Below are positions 47,466 to 61,311 of a DNA stretch of 64,000 nucleotides, piece by piece. The first letter of the stretch is position 1. Each line of letters opens with the position of its first letter. A model generated the notes under the pieces. The model saw nothing but the letters and a program-made list of their open reading frames with translations. It was not told the DNA's origin and ran no database searches. Position numbers and translations under genes: made by a program. The DNA comes from Panonychus citri (Eukaryota > Arthropoda > Arachnida > Trombidiformes > Tetranychidae), in NCBI RefSeq assembly GCF_014898815.1, contig NW_026515535.1:277137-341136 (forward strand), written 5' to 3'.

Positions 47466-50400
47466 TCATGAGTTGGGTGAACACTTTTCTTTATCCTTAC
47501 AAATCTCTTCATTTGCTTCTGGCCGATAGATGGGTCCCTTGGCGGCCATGTATTTTTTCACATACTCTTTAGCTTTATGTTTAACTGTTTCACTGCAACA
47601 TAAATCTTCAATGTTTCGACAATGTCGAAGCTCTTTAAGCATAACAAAATGAGTTAACTGTTAAGGGAAAAACAAGAAAAGAAAAAGAAAAAAAGTTTAA
47701 AATTAGTAACATGATATAAACACAATGAAAAAGATTCTTCTTCTCTTTGCAAGAGAGGAGAGAGAGAGAGAGAGAGAGAGTTTAAACTTACCCGGCGTGC
47801 AACATATTTAAAATCATCATTACATAAAATTCGTCCCACCCTACAATCAATTTTTCTGTATGGATTAAGACAATATTTAATATGCTCTGACATCTCTGCT
47901 TTAAACTTTTCCTTGATTCGTCTTTCCTTTTTATCACCTCGATCTCGCCTATTTGATGCTATCAGATCACCATCGTTAATTTCCATGAGAGATGAGAAAT
48001 TTTTAACAATTGCTAGTGATTTTTTACTTTCACTATCGTTATTATTATTGGTTGTTGTTGTTGTTGTTGTCGTTGTCGTTGCTGATGGAGTTGTTGAGGT
48101 GCTATTATTATTGGTATGATGGGGAAGTCCAATGCTATTGGTTGAAGATGATCGCCTTTTCCTGGGATCAGGTTCATAAGAACCAGGTAAGGTATGACTT
48201 GGTGTTCCCATACATTCACTGGTTGAATCATCATTTGTTGTTACATTATCAGGTGATCCAGATTCACCACCATTGACTAATGGTTCCTCTGAGGATAATT
48301 GGGGTGATGTTTCTTTAGAAGGTTGTGCTGTTGTGGTTACCGATGGTGTTTCATCATCATTATTATCATCATTACTGTTTCCGGTATTTTCATTTGTTGT
48401 AATTAAAGTAGTAACTCCATCAGAATTGGTATTTGAATTATTATCAATTTGCTGTTGCTCTGTACATGTTTCCATTTTTTCAATTGATGATTGATCTGAT
48501 GACAATTGTGTTAATTGTTGCTGTACATCTATAGGTGTTTGCTGTCCCATTGATGAGGATGATGATGATGATGATTGCTGTGATTGTACTCTTGATTCAT
48601 CTTGAGATGTATTATCAGTATTATTATTATTTATGGAGGTTGTGGTTATGATGTTGGTAGTTGTGGTGATCATGTTAACACTGCTACTATCAATTGTATT
48701 GGTTATAATAGTATCAGTTTCTTTCATCTTTGATTTAATTGTCTCAGTGATCAAATTCATCTCAGGTAAATCCCATTGGACCATTTTTGTCACCTTATTG
48801 TAATAATATACATTTCCATAATTGTCTTTTGAGCAACGCCAATTGGGAGGAAGGGCTGTTTGTATTGACTCTTTGGTGAAGGTGGGTAAAAATGGTGTTG
48901 GAACCTTTTCAAATATAAATGGTTCAATTTGGTGACCATGAAGATCAAATGGAGGTGGAACAAAGTAACAATTATCATCTGGTGTTAAATAATAGGTTCC
49001 TGGGGCTGGATAAACACTATTAAAAAGAGTCTCATGACTATCATTGTTACTAGAATTACCACTAATACTAATATTACAATTAATGCTACTTGAATTATTG
49101 TTACTATTAGAACAAGATTTATCTTTGCTGTTGGTCGTTGTCGTTGTTGTTGTTGTTGTGGTGGTGGTGGTGGTTCCTGATGATGAGGATGATGATGTTG
49201 TTGACGATGATTTTAGTGGAGATGATGATGGTAATAAGGATGATTTTTTAACAGGGACATACTCAACACCATAATCCGTTGAAATAACAGCTTCTTCATC
49301 TGACATTAGAGTATGATTAAGACTAACAGTACAATCAATTAATACAGGAATTGAGGAAAATGACAAGTAATTGGTTAATGATGATTGGTTACAATCAGAT
49401 GTACTATTGTTTGATGGAGAACCAAAATCGGGTCTATTATCTTTTAATCTAAATGTTGATTCTTCTGAGATGAATTTATTTGATGGATGGGAAGAAGAAG
49501 AAGAAGAAGAAAATTGTTGAGAGGTAGTTGTTATGGTGTTTATGTGATTAGGATGATGAGACTCAAGATTATATGTTTGTTGATGATAATCGGTTGATGG
49601 TGTAAGCGGTGTCAATGGGGCAACAGGGGTTACCGGTGTTGTTAAACCAGAATTTGAGGAGTAATCACTATTTACACCGTAACCGGTAAATAGATTGGCT
49701 GCTTCGGGAAACATACCAAGGGCGGTTGGAGGTACGGGCGGTGGTGGATGAGAGGGTAAACTGATTAAATTGGGTGAATTGTTGAACACTTGTTGTCCTG
49801 TTTTAAATGGGCTTTGATGTTGTATTGGTAAATTACCATGAGATGGTAAATAATTTGAGTCAAAAGTTGGTGGTTGGGGTACTGGTAGATGATTTAAATT
49901 TGGATAAATAGGTAAAGATGATTGAGGTCCAGGTAATTGTTGATTTTGATGTTGAAGCATTAACATTTTCTCTTTATATTGACGAATCTCTTCATGATAT
50001 TTTTCAAGAGCAGCAGAATAATCTTTTCTCATCAATTCCATTTCAAATTGCATCCTATGAACTTCTTTATTGACTTTGGGTGGTGTTGGACCTGTAGCAG
50101 CATCTGAATTTACATTACCACCACTTGCTCCACTAAGAGTAGCACCAATGCCACTGCCACTGCCACTGTTTGTATTTGAAGCTGGTGATGAGGAATTTAA
50201 ATTGTTTTGTACTGATTTTTTATCATCTGAAGGCCTCTTAACGGTCTTTTTACGTAATTCACGTAACCTAAGGATTCCAGCGATGGTATTGTCACGATTA
50301 TCGATACCTCTTTTCACCTTAGGATCATAGAAAATTGGAAGACCTCGAGCTTTTCTTTCTTGCTCTTCGACAGCTTTACGATCAGCTTCTTTCTCATCTT

Positions 50401-53400
50401 CAAGACGTTTCTGTCTCTCAAGTCGGGGAATCCTGAATACCTCTTTCAAATCTTTCCATAGATAAAGTAATTTAGATGTTAACATTACAATATCAGGAAT
50501 CGGTTTAACCAATTCTTTTGGTACTTTGGATTCCTTATTGGTATCATCTTTAATTTCATTACGAGATTTTACCGAAACTCGTCTACCAATTACTCTTTCA
50601 GCGGTAACTGGAGGTGCATTAGATGTGGATGATGGTGTTGGTGTTGTTGTCGTTGTTGTTGTTGTTGTTGAAGAGGTTGAAACGTCAATTGAAGAGGTTG
50701 TTGAAGAAGTGGACAAAGATCGAGTTTCTCGAGCTTTAATTGGTTCAGGTTTACCTGGTGTTGAATCTCCAGGAGTACTGGAAGCAGATTGATTTTCACT
50801 TGTTGCCGTCTCGGTATAAACAACACCATTAACATCTTGTTTAATCTCAATTTCACATCCAAGTTCAATTTCAACTGGTACATCGACAACAGGTAAATCT
50901 TTTACTCCAACCTCCATGGGTTCAATACTGTTATTGTTGGTAAGTTTACCCTCGGCAGTTTCATTTTGATTCACTATTTCCTCTTTAGATTGACTAATTA
51001 CTTCCTCTTTAACGATAGATTCACTTTCTGACTTGACCACAGATTCAATTGTAGCTTTTACTTTGTCTTCTTCTTCCTCTTCGGCATCATCTTCATCTTT
51101 TACTTCTTCCTCTTCTTCATCTTCTTCTTCTTCTTGTTTTACAATTTTATCGGTTACATCCAATTTCTTAGATGGTTCATCTTCTTTATCATTCAATTGT
51201 TTAGATAATGGTGATGGTGATGATGATGATGATGATGATGATGAGGATGATGATGGTTTTAGCCTTTGTGACTCTGTTTCTTTTAATGATTGATTTTCTT
51301 CTTGTTTATCTTCCTTTTTCACTGGAACAGCCAAAGGAGATGATGATACTGTTGTTATTGTTGTTATTATTGTTGTTGATGGTTCCACAATTAGAGGCAG
51401 TTGCGCATTGACAGATAGAGCACCATCTTTACGTTGATTTGCTTCACTTTCTGCTTGCTTGGCCCACCGTTCAACAACATCTAATACTTTACTATCCTTG
51501 AGAACAGTTTTATTGGGTATTGGTAGGATAGCCAAAACCTCAAGGATTTCACCTTTCAGGTAAATATCTTCCAGGTCAACCATCCAGCTCCATAAAAGTT
51601 GAAGACCATGATAGTCTAAGAATAATCTTAAATAAGCAACCTCTTGAGTACTTTTTAAAACTTGTAATAATTTGCTACGATTTGGTGTATCCTCTGCTCT
51701 AACCATTAAACGAGCAAGCATAAGAGTTTGCTGTCGATTTCTTATACCACCACTGGCCGTTAATTTGGCAATTTCTTCATCTAAACCAAGATCTTCAAAT
51801 TCTTCCTCGGTTTGTTTCTCTTCTTCACCAGTTTGCTTCTCAAGAGATCGCTGTTGTTTTGGTACAATTAGAGATCCATCAATATTGATACTGGTTGAAT
51901 TGGTTGAACCAATAAAACCTCTACAATTTGTTGCCTCACAAAAACATTTCTGAGCCTTTTTACCATAACGTTGAAATTGATAATCAAATGTAATCTCTTC
52001 ACCAGGTTCAATTAATCTGGAAGCAAAAAATCCAATCCTTAATTCACCATTAACCGTCCATTTTTGAGTTTCACCATTTGGATCACAGCTATGATTAATA
52101 AATCGAGTTAAATTTCCTTTGAGAGTTGCATCAATAATCTCATCGCTTTTCAAAGCCATAAAATAATAATGTTCACGATTCTCTTTTGAATAACGTTTAA
52201 CTCGACTTTTAAATTCTCGTGGATCAAGCACCTCACCAACATATTCAACGATAAATTGTCCAGGTTGAATTGGTTGAATTGTTCGTAATCCCCAACCTTT
52301 TTTACTCGTTTTAAATGGTTCAACTTTGGCAAATTGTCTCTTCTGGAAGCGCTTATTGGCACAATGGTCTCCCAATAAGCATCTATTACCACATTCAATC
52401 ATTAACATACGATTAAGACAATCATCTAAACATCCCAAGACTCCTCTTTGTCTTTCCTCTTTTGTTAAAATACAATTACAAACCATACGACGCATTTCCT
52501 TTTTCAATTTACACTTTTTTCTTTCAAAAAGGTAAATATTTTCATCAATATGATCATAATCGGGAACTGGATCTGTTTCTTTAGGTAAATTAAGTGTCAA
52601 ATTATTTAGAGATGATGATAAAGGTGAGGTTTTAGTTGATTCCATTGAGATATTATTGTTATTGACCATTGAACTTGATCCTTGTAGGTTTGAAGAAGAA
52701 GAAGAAGATGATGATGATGATGATGATGATGATGAATTATTCATATAAGCATGTTGTTGGTCGGTCCCATGTCCAGATTCAAGTTCACTGTTTCTCCTCC
52801 ATCGTGATTTAACCTTTTCTGGCTTTAAATTTGTAGTTCCCTCGGTATCAATGGTACGATTACATGTTGATGATGATGATGATGTTGAACTATGATTAGA
52901 TGCTGAACGTAAGACTGGAAGATTAGATGGTGGAAGAGGTTGAGTGAAACAATCAGAATCGGGTGTTTTAACACTTATATTGTCTAAATTATTGACATTC
53001 ATTTCACCACCACCACTTGCCATACTATAATCACTATTAATATCATTACTACTACTTGTATCTGGACATAAATTAGATGGTAAAGAAGCTACTGCATTAA
53101 TGATCTCAGTAATAGTACATATAGTTTTAGCAGTAGGGGTTTTACTTGTAGTGGTTGTTGCAGTTGCTGTTGCTGTTGTTGCTGTTGTGTTGATATTGGT
53201 GGTATTGGTAGTGGTAGAAACATTATCTGTGGTAGTTGTAGTAGTAATAGTATTGGTTATGGTTGTTGTGGTGGTGGTGGTGGTATTATTAAGATTGGAA
53301 CTGGATAGAAAATTACAATTTTTAATGGTCTCCTTTGTATCAATGGTAATGTTATCCATCTCATTTCCCTCCGTATTATTGTCAACATCAGAATTGTTAT

Positions 53401-53491
53401 TATTATTATTTTCTGGTGATGTTAATTCAGTTGATGAGCAGCAGTTTATTGTTGCCTCGGCTGCCGTTGATGCCGCCATGATTGGAACCAT
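47466..53491 (-). CDS. SETD2: SETD2/Set2 histone H3 lysine-36 methyltransferase
   Basis: Two exons, 53491-47792 and 47657-47466, joined in phase 0 (RR then LTHFVMLKELRHC), give 1963 aa. An AWS cysteine region (about 336-385) precedes a SET domain with NHSCDP (466-471) and a Cys-rich post-SET (about 515-527). A helical segment at about 590-650 matches the TFIIS-N-like part of SETD2. A WW domain (1547-1576, NW...YYYN...W) and a C-terminal SRI domain (from about 1867, crossing the intron) follow. SETD2 methylates H3K36 co-transcriptionally; SRI binds the phosphorylated RNA polymerase II tail. Long Ser, Thr, Asn and Glu runs from triplet repeats link the domains. The ATG at 53491 is followed by another at 53479 (ATCATGGCGG, better context), so the true start may be 4 residues shorter. 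It is divergent from the next gene. Confidence 0.95.
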
Positions 53492-54416
53492 CCAGTAGAT
53501 AATAATAATAATAGAATGATATATATATATATAATATAAACAAAAAGAAAAATTAAGAAAAAGAAGAAGAAAGGAAAAGCAAAAAAAAAAAGAAAAGAAA
53601 AGAAAAACCAAAAAGGTTCAACCAAATTTACAATCTATTTGTACAAGGTCAAGAGCAGGTTAACTGATAATGACAATTAAATAAGACAATTAAATTAATC
53701 AACATTGGATCAATTTTCTCCAACTTTTATACATTTTTAATTCACAAAGACAATAAAAAAAAACACAATTTCACTTGAAAATTTCAGAGCAAAAAAAAAT
53801 CCAAATTAAAATGGATGACACGATGAACGATTCCCACCAGATGTCACCACTTTCGCTCCACAAAGGGAACGTTGGCTAATTGCGATTGGAAAAAACGTTT
53901 TTTTTTTCTAATTTTTGGAAAAAAAAATTTCCAATTGTTGTTGTTTTTGTTTCCAATCAAACAATTAACAATTTTTGTTTTAATTGTTTCCTTTTTTTCC
54001 TGTTTAATTAACTATTGATTAGTTGTTTAATTGGATTAGGTTGTGGTCGTTTCTCTGGTGGGTTGACTAGTGTTTCTGGTGAATTTGTTGGTTTCTTTTG
54101 GTTTTTGTTGCCATCGATTTGTGATTTTTTTTTCTTGATTGTAAATTTATTTTACTTTTTGATTGATGATTGATTAGGTTGGTGATTTTTTTTTTCTTGT
54201 TGTAATTTGATTATTTGCAACTTTTTTGTTGGTTTGATTGGTTCATTTTCGTTTCCATTGTTTGGTATTTAAGGTTTGTATCTCTTTTTGGGTTTTCCTT
54301 TGGAAGAGATTTTGGTTTTTATTGATACATTTTGTTGTTTTCTTTTATTAGGTTTTTGGTCTTTTGGTGGTTTGGTCATCGTTATTGTTAATCATTTGAT
54401 TAGTGATTAAAGAAAA
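53492..54416. promoter_or_regulatory. divergent promoter region between SETD2 (-) and the C6orf136-like gene (+)
   Basis: The two start codons are about 925 bases apart and face away from each other. The stretch is T-rich on one side and A-rich on the other. No TATA box is convincing. It must hold both 5' UTRs and promoters, shared or separate. Confidence 0.55.
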
Positions 54417-55371
54417 ATGGTTTGTTTACCTGCTATCTCTAGGTTGATTCGTCAACAATCATTTTCCATAAGGATGATTTCACCTTTACCCTTGAGATTT
54501 GCATCTGATCAATCAATTGGAAAATTGAACGAGAAAAAAATTGATGAATCCGTTGAGATATTAAAAGGAATGGTTAGTTTTGATTTCACTTTAATTAGAT
54601 TGTAATTTACTTCATAGATGCAAATTTGTTTCCTTGTTGATGAGCTTTGATATGAAATAATTTACGTTTTTCTTTTCTTTCTCTTTTCTTTTCTCTAGAT
54701 TGCCAACTTTAAACGTTTCTCACCTCGAGTTGGTCTTTTCTCACCTCAGATTGAATTGAATGATGAGATATTAAATAAACAGATCAAAGGTTTAACCAAT
54801 TATCAATTACATACAATGAAATATCTATTCTACCTCAATTGGAAATACAATGCAATCAATTTCAAAGCAGTCGAAGTGACCAAAAATACGGACGAAGGGA
54901 TCATCGACATTAGATGGCAAATGTACGGTAAACCAGGCTGGATGCTCATTTTCGTTGTTGATTTAGCTAATTCATTTAATAAAAAGCCAGAAGAACGTAG
55001 AGACGAGTAAGTTAAATTGTTAATTAAATTGTTCGACAAAAAGAAATTGTCATTTTAATTAGAAATTTGTTTTCTTCTCTCTCTCTCTTTAATCAGCTGG
55101 GAAGCACTTGAAGGAACATCAACTTTCTACCTGGACAATGATGGAAAAATTTACAAGCAAACATTGAAATTGGTAATAATAGAGAGGCGAAAATTTCCTA
55201 ACCAAAATTAACACCAGCAATTAATTTCCAATGTTTACAAAATCAATTCTATTAATTCTAATTCTATTTTCTTCTCTCATTTAAAATTCTTGTAAACAGT
55301 TAAAACGTGGAAATTATCGGGACCTGATTAGATTACCAGCAGAAAGAAAAAAAGAAACAACACCGAGTTAA
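54417..55371 (+). CDS. probable mitochondrial protein of the C6orf136 (DUF2358-like) family
   Basis: Four exons (54417-54572, 54699-55006, 55097-55172, 55300-55371) join in frame with good GT-AG signals to give 203 aa. The first 30 or so residues are rich in Arg, Ser and hydrophobics with no acids before FASD, like a mitochondrial presequence. The body has FSPQIELNDEIL, a WKYNAINF stretch, IDIRWQMYGKPGW and STFYLDNDGKIYKQTL. This order (ligand-binding, NTF2-like strand pattern) recalls human C6orf136 and its relatives, whose function is not established. The family call is from memory of its pattern and not certain; the gene structure is solid. An AATAAA lies 67 bases after the stop. Confidence 0.75.
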
Positions 55372-55954
55372 TTATATTTATAACAATTAATTTCTTCTCG
55401 TAAATAGTGATAACACTCTTAGACTTTTATTTAGTTTAATAAATTTAATTTAAGACATTGTTATGGACAACATTTTGGTTAAAATCTCCCCTCTCGTTGT
55501 TGGATATAAGTTTTTGTTTTCTCAAAAAAAAAGGAGTAAGTTTTTTGCTTATAATTAATAATTTTTTTTTTGATCAAAGATGAGATTTTAAATTTTAATC
55601 CATGGAGATTATTATTAATATTATCATTATTGGTGTGGTGGGTTTTGTTTTGTTTTGTTGATGATGATGACGATGATGATGAGGATGTTACGATAAATAG
55701 AATGAAATTAAACATCTTTATAAGAGTGAGAGAGAGAGAGAGAGATGATAATTTTCAGTGGTGCAAAGAGAAAAGAAGAAAATTTTTTGATGATTTTATT
55801 GACGGTGGTATCGTTGATGGAATTGATGATGACGGTGGGATGATGGTGATGAGAAAAGATGATGATGAATATGAAGATTTTGTTGTTGTTGTTGTTGTTG
55901 ATGAATTTCCCCAAATTTTGTTGGTTTGATTTGTTTTTTTTCTTGTTATGTGAG
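55372..55954. other. convergent 3' regions of the C6orf136-like gene and Blimp-1
   Basis: Contains the polyadenylation signal of the upstream gene and the 3' UTR of Blimp-1. It has GAT-repeat and (GA)n stretches that create spurious Asp- and Arg-rich frames. Confidence 0.6.
55438..55443 (+). terminator. polyadenylation signal of the C6orf136-like gene
   Basis: AATAAA, 67 bases after the stop codon at 55371. Confidence 0.6.
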
Positions 55955-57959
55955 TTAAATATGAAAATGACTATCAAAAAGTGCGATACTTTCTGAAATA
56001 TGAGCATTAATTGGTGATGATGAGGATGAATTTGAATTTTCAATATCGATATAAGGATCATCTATTTCGTTGGGTTGACATGAGGTATTTTTCCAATGGC
56101 TGCGTAATGCGGAAGCGGAAATATATTTCTTATTACAGGCTGAGCAAGTATAAGGTCGTTCATTTGTGTGTGACCTTTTATGTAACTTTAGATGGACAAA
56201 TTGAGTGAACTTGGCTGGACAGAGATCGCAAGCATAAGGTTTTTGTCCATTGTGAAGACGAAGGTGGGTTTTAAGGTTACTTGTTGATGAGAATCGTTTT
56301 TTACAAACATCACATTGATGAGGTTTTTCACCGGTATGAACAAGATTATGCTTTTGAAGGTGAGCCAATTGGGTGAAAGATTTGGTACAAGTTCCACATT
56401 TAAATGGCCTTTCACCGGAATGAGTTCGAAGATGAACCTTAAGATTAGAAAGTTGACCAAAAGTTTTCATACAAATATTACATTCGTAATGCATTTTACC
56501 GTCTTTCTTTTTCAATGGATAAGGAAGTGACCGGTAACCTCGACCATGAGCAGAACCGGGTGACAATTGACCGACATCATTTGTCGCTATACTTGAGGTG
56601 GGTGAGGAACTTTCATGATGAGGAGTTGGAATAGGAAGTAAGGGAAGATGAGGAAGATGAGGAAGATGAGAGAGATGTGACAAATGGGAGGGAAAATTGT
56701 GATGAGGAAGATTATTATTGGTACTATTGTGATGATTTAATTCAGCTGATGAAAGTGGTGCTAATTTAACACCATCAACATCTCGATTAAAATATAAACC
56801 AGGAAATCCACTTGAACCTCCACCATTACCACTTCCAGTGTTACTTGAAGGTGAACCATTGGAAGAGATAAAATCACCGTTATTTTGATTATTATGATGA
56901 TGATGGTGATGAAGATGAAGATGATTATTGTTATGAGAATGGTGATGATGATGATGTAGAAGATGCTCCTTTGAGGCTGAAGGTGAGGCTGAAGATGAGG
57001 TTGTTAATGCTGGTGATGAGAGTGAGGTTGACGATGAAAGGGTTAATAATGATGATAATAATGCTGGTGATGATGAGCTTGGTGAAAATGATTTAGATGA
57101 TGAAAGTAATGCTGGTGAAGATGAGGTGGGTGAGAATGATTTAGATGAGGTTGTTGAAGATGTTGATGAGAAAGTATCAGTTTTCTCAGTTGAATCAGGT
57201 GAATGTAATTGAAGATTTAAATTACAACCAATTTGTAAACTATTCTTCTTGTTATTATTGTAAACGGGATAAAGATTATGACCAGGTTGAGATACGTTAA
57301 CATGAACTGGTTCACGAATCCGTTCAGTGTCCAGACAATTATATACTCGAGGCATTTTGATCTTGAAACGGTGGAATTCATTTTTATCATTTAATTGCTT
57401 ACTAACTTCCAACTAAATCAAGAGAGAGAGAGAGAAATTGGTTATTCAATTGTTTCGAGTTGGATTTTTTCATGAATCAGATACTTACCTTGTTTATTTT
57501 ATTGCGATCTTTATCAGCGCGTTTACTTTTAACAGAAAAATCTAAAACATAATTGTTATCACTATCGCTATCACTACTATCTTCGGGTGGGGTTGAGGCA
57601 TCATCGGGTCCACAATTACTGTGATAACCTTCATCACTTCGGGTACTACCTTCGGTTCGTGTGTTTCCACCATAATACTCTTTATTATCTGTTGATGATG
57701 AAAATAGAGAGAGAGAGAGAGAGAAGAGAAGAAGAAAAAATTAGCAACTTTAACACACTGAAGAAAAAAGGAAAAGGTAAGCAGAAACACTCATAGAATA
57801 GAATAGAATTTTTTTTTTCCTTTTCTATTCTCTTTCAATCAACCAACTATCAGCAGAGCAATAAACACTCTAGTAAGTATATTTTAAGAATTGAGTATCA
57901 TCATCACAAGTATATTGCTCGTTGTTGATGTTGTTCTTGTTTTATATACTTCGAGCTTT

Positions 57960-58022
<63 letters not shown>

Positions 58023-59437
58023 TTCTAAAAATAATAATAGCCATTGGTCAGTTTACTTACTGTTCAATTTTTGACACGTTACAAGTTCACCTGAAGAAGG
58101 TAAATTTAATCTTTGGGCAAATTCTCGGCAATACCAGACAAGTAGTTCTTGATTGGGCATGATGGGTTTAATTGTGTAGAAATAGATTCCATTTGAGATT
58201 TGACATGCAACCAGGTTTTGACTTTCCGACGAAAATGCTGGATTAACGTAGCGCATCCAATTGGCTTTGGTAACATCGTACCCATCGATGTAATCGTATT
58301 CACTTTTATCTCTATAGACTCTCCAAAAGTATTGTCGATTGGCATCTTCGGGCACTTCATCTCGTTTGTAGATTTCACCAACCAAGGGACCAAAGCGTGT
58401 GCCTCTTGGTATGTAATCTGTCCCCCAAACGCCGAGAACCTGACATGACCAAAACACGAGAGAAAAAAAGAAATTGTAAACAAACAATCGACAAAAACAC
58501 TAACAACAATTCCCAAGTTACAGTTACTTTTTCAAAATGATCAAAAATGAAGGAGAACGAAAAACTTATTGAAATATCAGAGTTAAAGTTTCGAATCTTT
58601 TTCAACGAAATTGTAACTTTCAATTAAATTGTTCAAGGGAATCGATCAGAGATAATTATGAGTCAAGTTTCGAGAAAAGTTTTTCGTTTGGTTGTTCGAA
58701 GTGTTTCATTTACTTACATCGCTACAAGATTGTGATGGTTTTAATACTAAATTTCGAGGTAATGATGATTTCGCACGATTAACTTCGGTCGTTATTTCAT
58801 CGCACGTTTGATCAGGCACAACGTAAACAGCTAATGTATCAAATTCCTCTTCGTTGATGGAATTTAAATCCCAAGCTCCATCTTCCATTCTACGAAGCTA
58901 CGAATTGAACCATTGAAATAATCGAATAACGAACATCACAAAGATCCAATGATAGTGATTGAGAGAAAAACATAAGAGAAAAAAAAACAGAGAGAAGAAC
59001 AAGAAAACACAATTAGATCACAGTATTTATAAAACTTTCGTAAGTTGATTAACTTGTTGGCGAAGAAATTAAATCACAATCACAATCACAATTGTTGGAA
59101 TACAATTAAAGTTAACTTAATGAAAACACGAAAATGACATTGAAAGTTTTGTTTATTTCTTCAGCGTCTTTCGGCTTACATGGTAAAGTTAATCGTCGAT
59201 TTTAGTAAAAGTTTTCTTTTTCGTATCAATTTTTTTTTCTCTCTTAATTGTCGCAATTGAATAAGAATCGAGAAAAAAATCATATGAGATAAAAAAAAAC
59301 TTGATAAAATTGGACAGAAATAGTACCTTGGCTTTTTGGTGTAAATATTCATCGGTGTGAAGGTCGGGGGTTGAGGTTAGGGTTTTGTATATCGAATCAC
59401 TTCGTAGGTTAAGACCTTCACCGTTTGGACCTTTCAT
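55955..59437 (-). CDS. Blimp-1: Blimp-1/PRDM1 transcriptional repressor (PR domain and five zinc fingers)
   Basis: Five exons (59437-59327, 58897-58718, 58439-58061, 57688-57489, 57412-55955) join in frame to 775 aa. The PR domain, a SET relative, begins at about residue 98 (GTDYIPRGTRFGPLVGEIY) and ends with ELLVWYCREFAQRL. The conserved motif TPPEDSSDSDSDNNYVLD follows. After a long Ser, His and Leu-Pro-rich linker come five fingers at about 596-737, starting YECNICMKTFGQLSNLK. The first four are C2H2; the fifth (SACNKKYISASALRSHWKNTSC) ends in Cys instead of His, as in known Blimp-1 proteins. Blimp-1 is a nuclear DNA-binding repressor that acts in development and, in insects, downstream of ecdysone. 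The ATG at 59437 (MKGPNGEG) is the first in its exon, but the frame is open back to a splice acceptor at 59458, so an upstream coding exon is possible. Confidence 0.95.
57965..58016. repeat. (CT)n microsatellite in Blimp-1 intron
   Basis: A perfect CT run of about 52 bases within the intron between the PR-domain exon and the next exon. Confidence 0.97.
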
Positions 59438-61289
59438 TGTCAAGGTTCTTAGGGAAACTGTTAAGGAACGAAGAAAGTACAACAACCAAGTAGAAGAGAG
59501 AGAGAGAGAGAGAGAGCGAGAAGATTATGATGGAAAGAGAAGGAGAGAGAGAGAAAACGCAAGGAGCTAAGACGATGGAGAATAAGATGATGGGAGTAAA
59601 AGAAGATGAAGATATTGGGGAAATTTTCTTCTACTTTTTTACCCCCGTTTTTTTCCTTAACAGTAAAGAAGCACAGAGAAGATGAGGAGAAGAAAGGGAA
59701 TGGGGAGGAAGGAGGAGAAAGAGAGAGATGAAAAAACGAGAGAGAGAGAGTTCACCTTTCTCTCGTTATCATCGATTGGTCAGTTCGCTTAGAACTATCG
59801 AAAGGTATCTTTTTAGGGGCTGGTCAAAGGGTTAGAGATGAGAAGGGTAAGTAAAATGAAAGAAAGAGAAAAGAAGAGTAAAAAATATCATCATCGAACT
59901 GATAGAAATGAGATCTAAGGAGAGAGAGAGAGAGAGAGAGAAAAGGTAAAAGGTTTCTAATGATCGAATACCTTTACCTTTGTTTTTTATCTAAACAATC
60001 AACTCGAAAACACCGTAAAGGTTAAATAGATATAACTGTTTGTTGTGTTGAACCTCAAACGTTGTGTCGTCGTTGTGTATTTAAGGTACAACAAGAAGAA
60101 CAACAACTTGCCCCTGGGGCAGAAAAAAAATTCAAGGTGAATTATCTGTTTAGTTAAGCTCATTTGAAGATAAATGAGCAAAGGTTTTTAGAAGAAGACA
60201 AAAAGGAAGACAGAGAAAGAGAAACTTTTTCATTCTAAAGTAATAAAAGAGCTAAAATACCGTTAGAATGACGGATAGAGAGAGAGAGAGAGCAAGTGAG
60301 AGAGAAAAAAATTTACAAAGGTAACATCAGCAAAATACACGGAGGGTTTTCAGTTAAGGGGCTAATGAGTAAATGGTGTAAATAATGATGATCATTATTA
60401 CTATGATGATGAAGATGATGATGGTTGATGAAACAGTTAACAAGTCGCCAATAAGCATTGATGATTTCTATGAGTTTTTTCTCTCTCTCTGTTAATTATC
60501 AGTGGAAAAAGACAGAGCATGTCTATGGATGGAGAGAAAGTTTATCTTCCTCTTCCAATGACGGAGTTTTCATCATCATCATGATCAGAAATATGATAGA
60601 GCAAAGATAATATTTTCCTGAGAAGAAAAAGAAGAAAATTTCTTCCAACCTTCTATGGAAATAAGTTTATCATCCTTGTTACATAAGCAATTAATTCATT
60701 AACAAGAGATTAGGATTATACACTTATATATATTAATTACCATTGGAAAAATATTTCAATCGTAATAGATTTTTGTAATTCACTAATTTCATTTAATTCT
60801 TTAGGTTTTTCGTTCTGATTGTTTCTCTTCATGATAAATCAACTCTCGATTCATTTGATTATCATAATTATCTGTGTTACCATGAGTTTACCTATGGAGT
60901 TTTATTATTATCTTTTACTTTCTCTGGTTTTAATTGACTATTGTTGGATAATTGGGTGAGATATTAATTATTATGATGATGATGATGATTCTGCGATTCT
61001 GATTAGTGATAAATTACAAAGGTTTTTTTTTCTTCTTCTTTTAGTATTATAATATTGTTTATGGTTAAAGTTGTGAGATTAATTGTTAATTATGATTAGC
61101 ATATAATCAATTTTTATCATGAAATAAGTTAAATAACATGGGGTATACACTTGGATGAGCTATTCTGGTTCACCTTGAATTTACAGTTATCTTTTTACTG
61201 TTCAAAGTTTTCTTTTTTTTTGATCGATCTAAATGTTAATTGTGACGATCATGATGATGATGATTATGATTATCGAGCGGAGGTTAACT

Positions 61290-61311
61290 GTGTGTGTGTG
61301 TGTGTGTGTGT
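61290..61311. repeat. (TG)n microsatellite
   Basis: A TG run of 22 bases. Confidence 0.95.

Noticed and set aside
47913..53498. Plus-strand open frames of Val, Leu and Asp runs lying over SETD2
   Set aside because: They are antisense shadows of the triplet-repeat-coded parts of the SETD2 exon.
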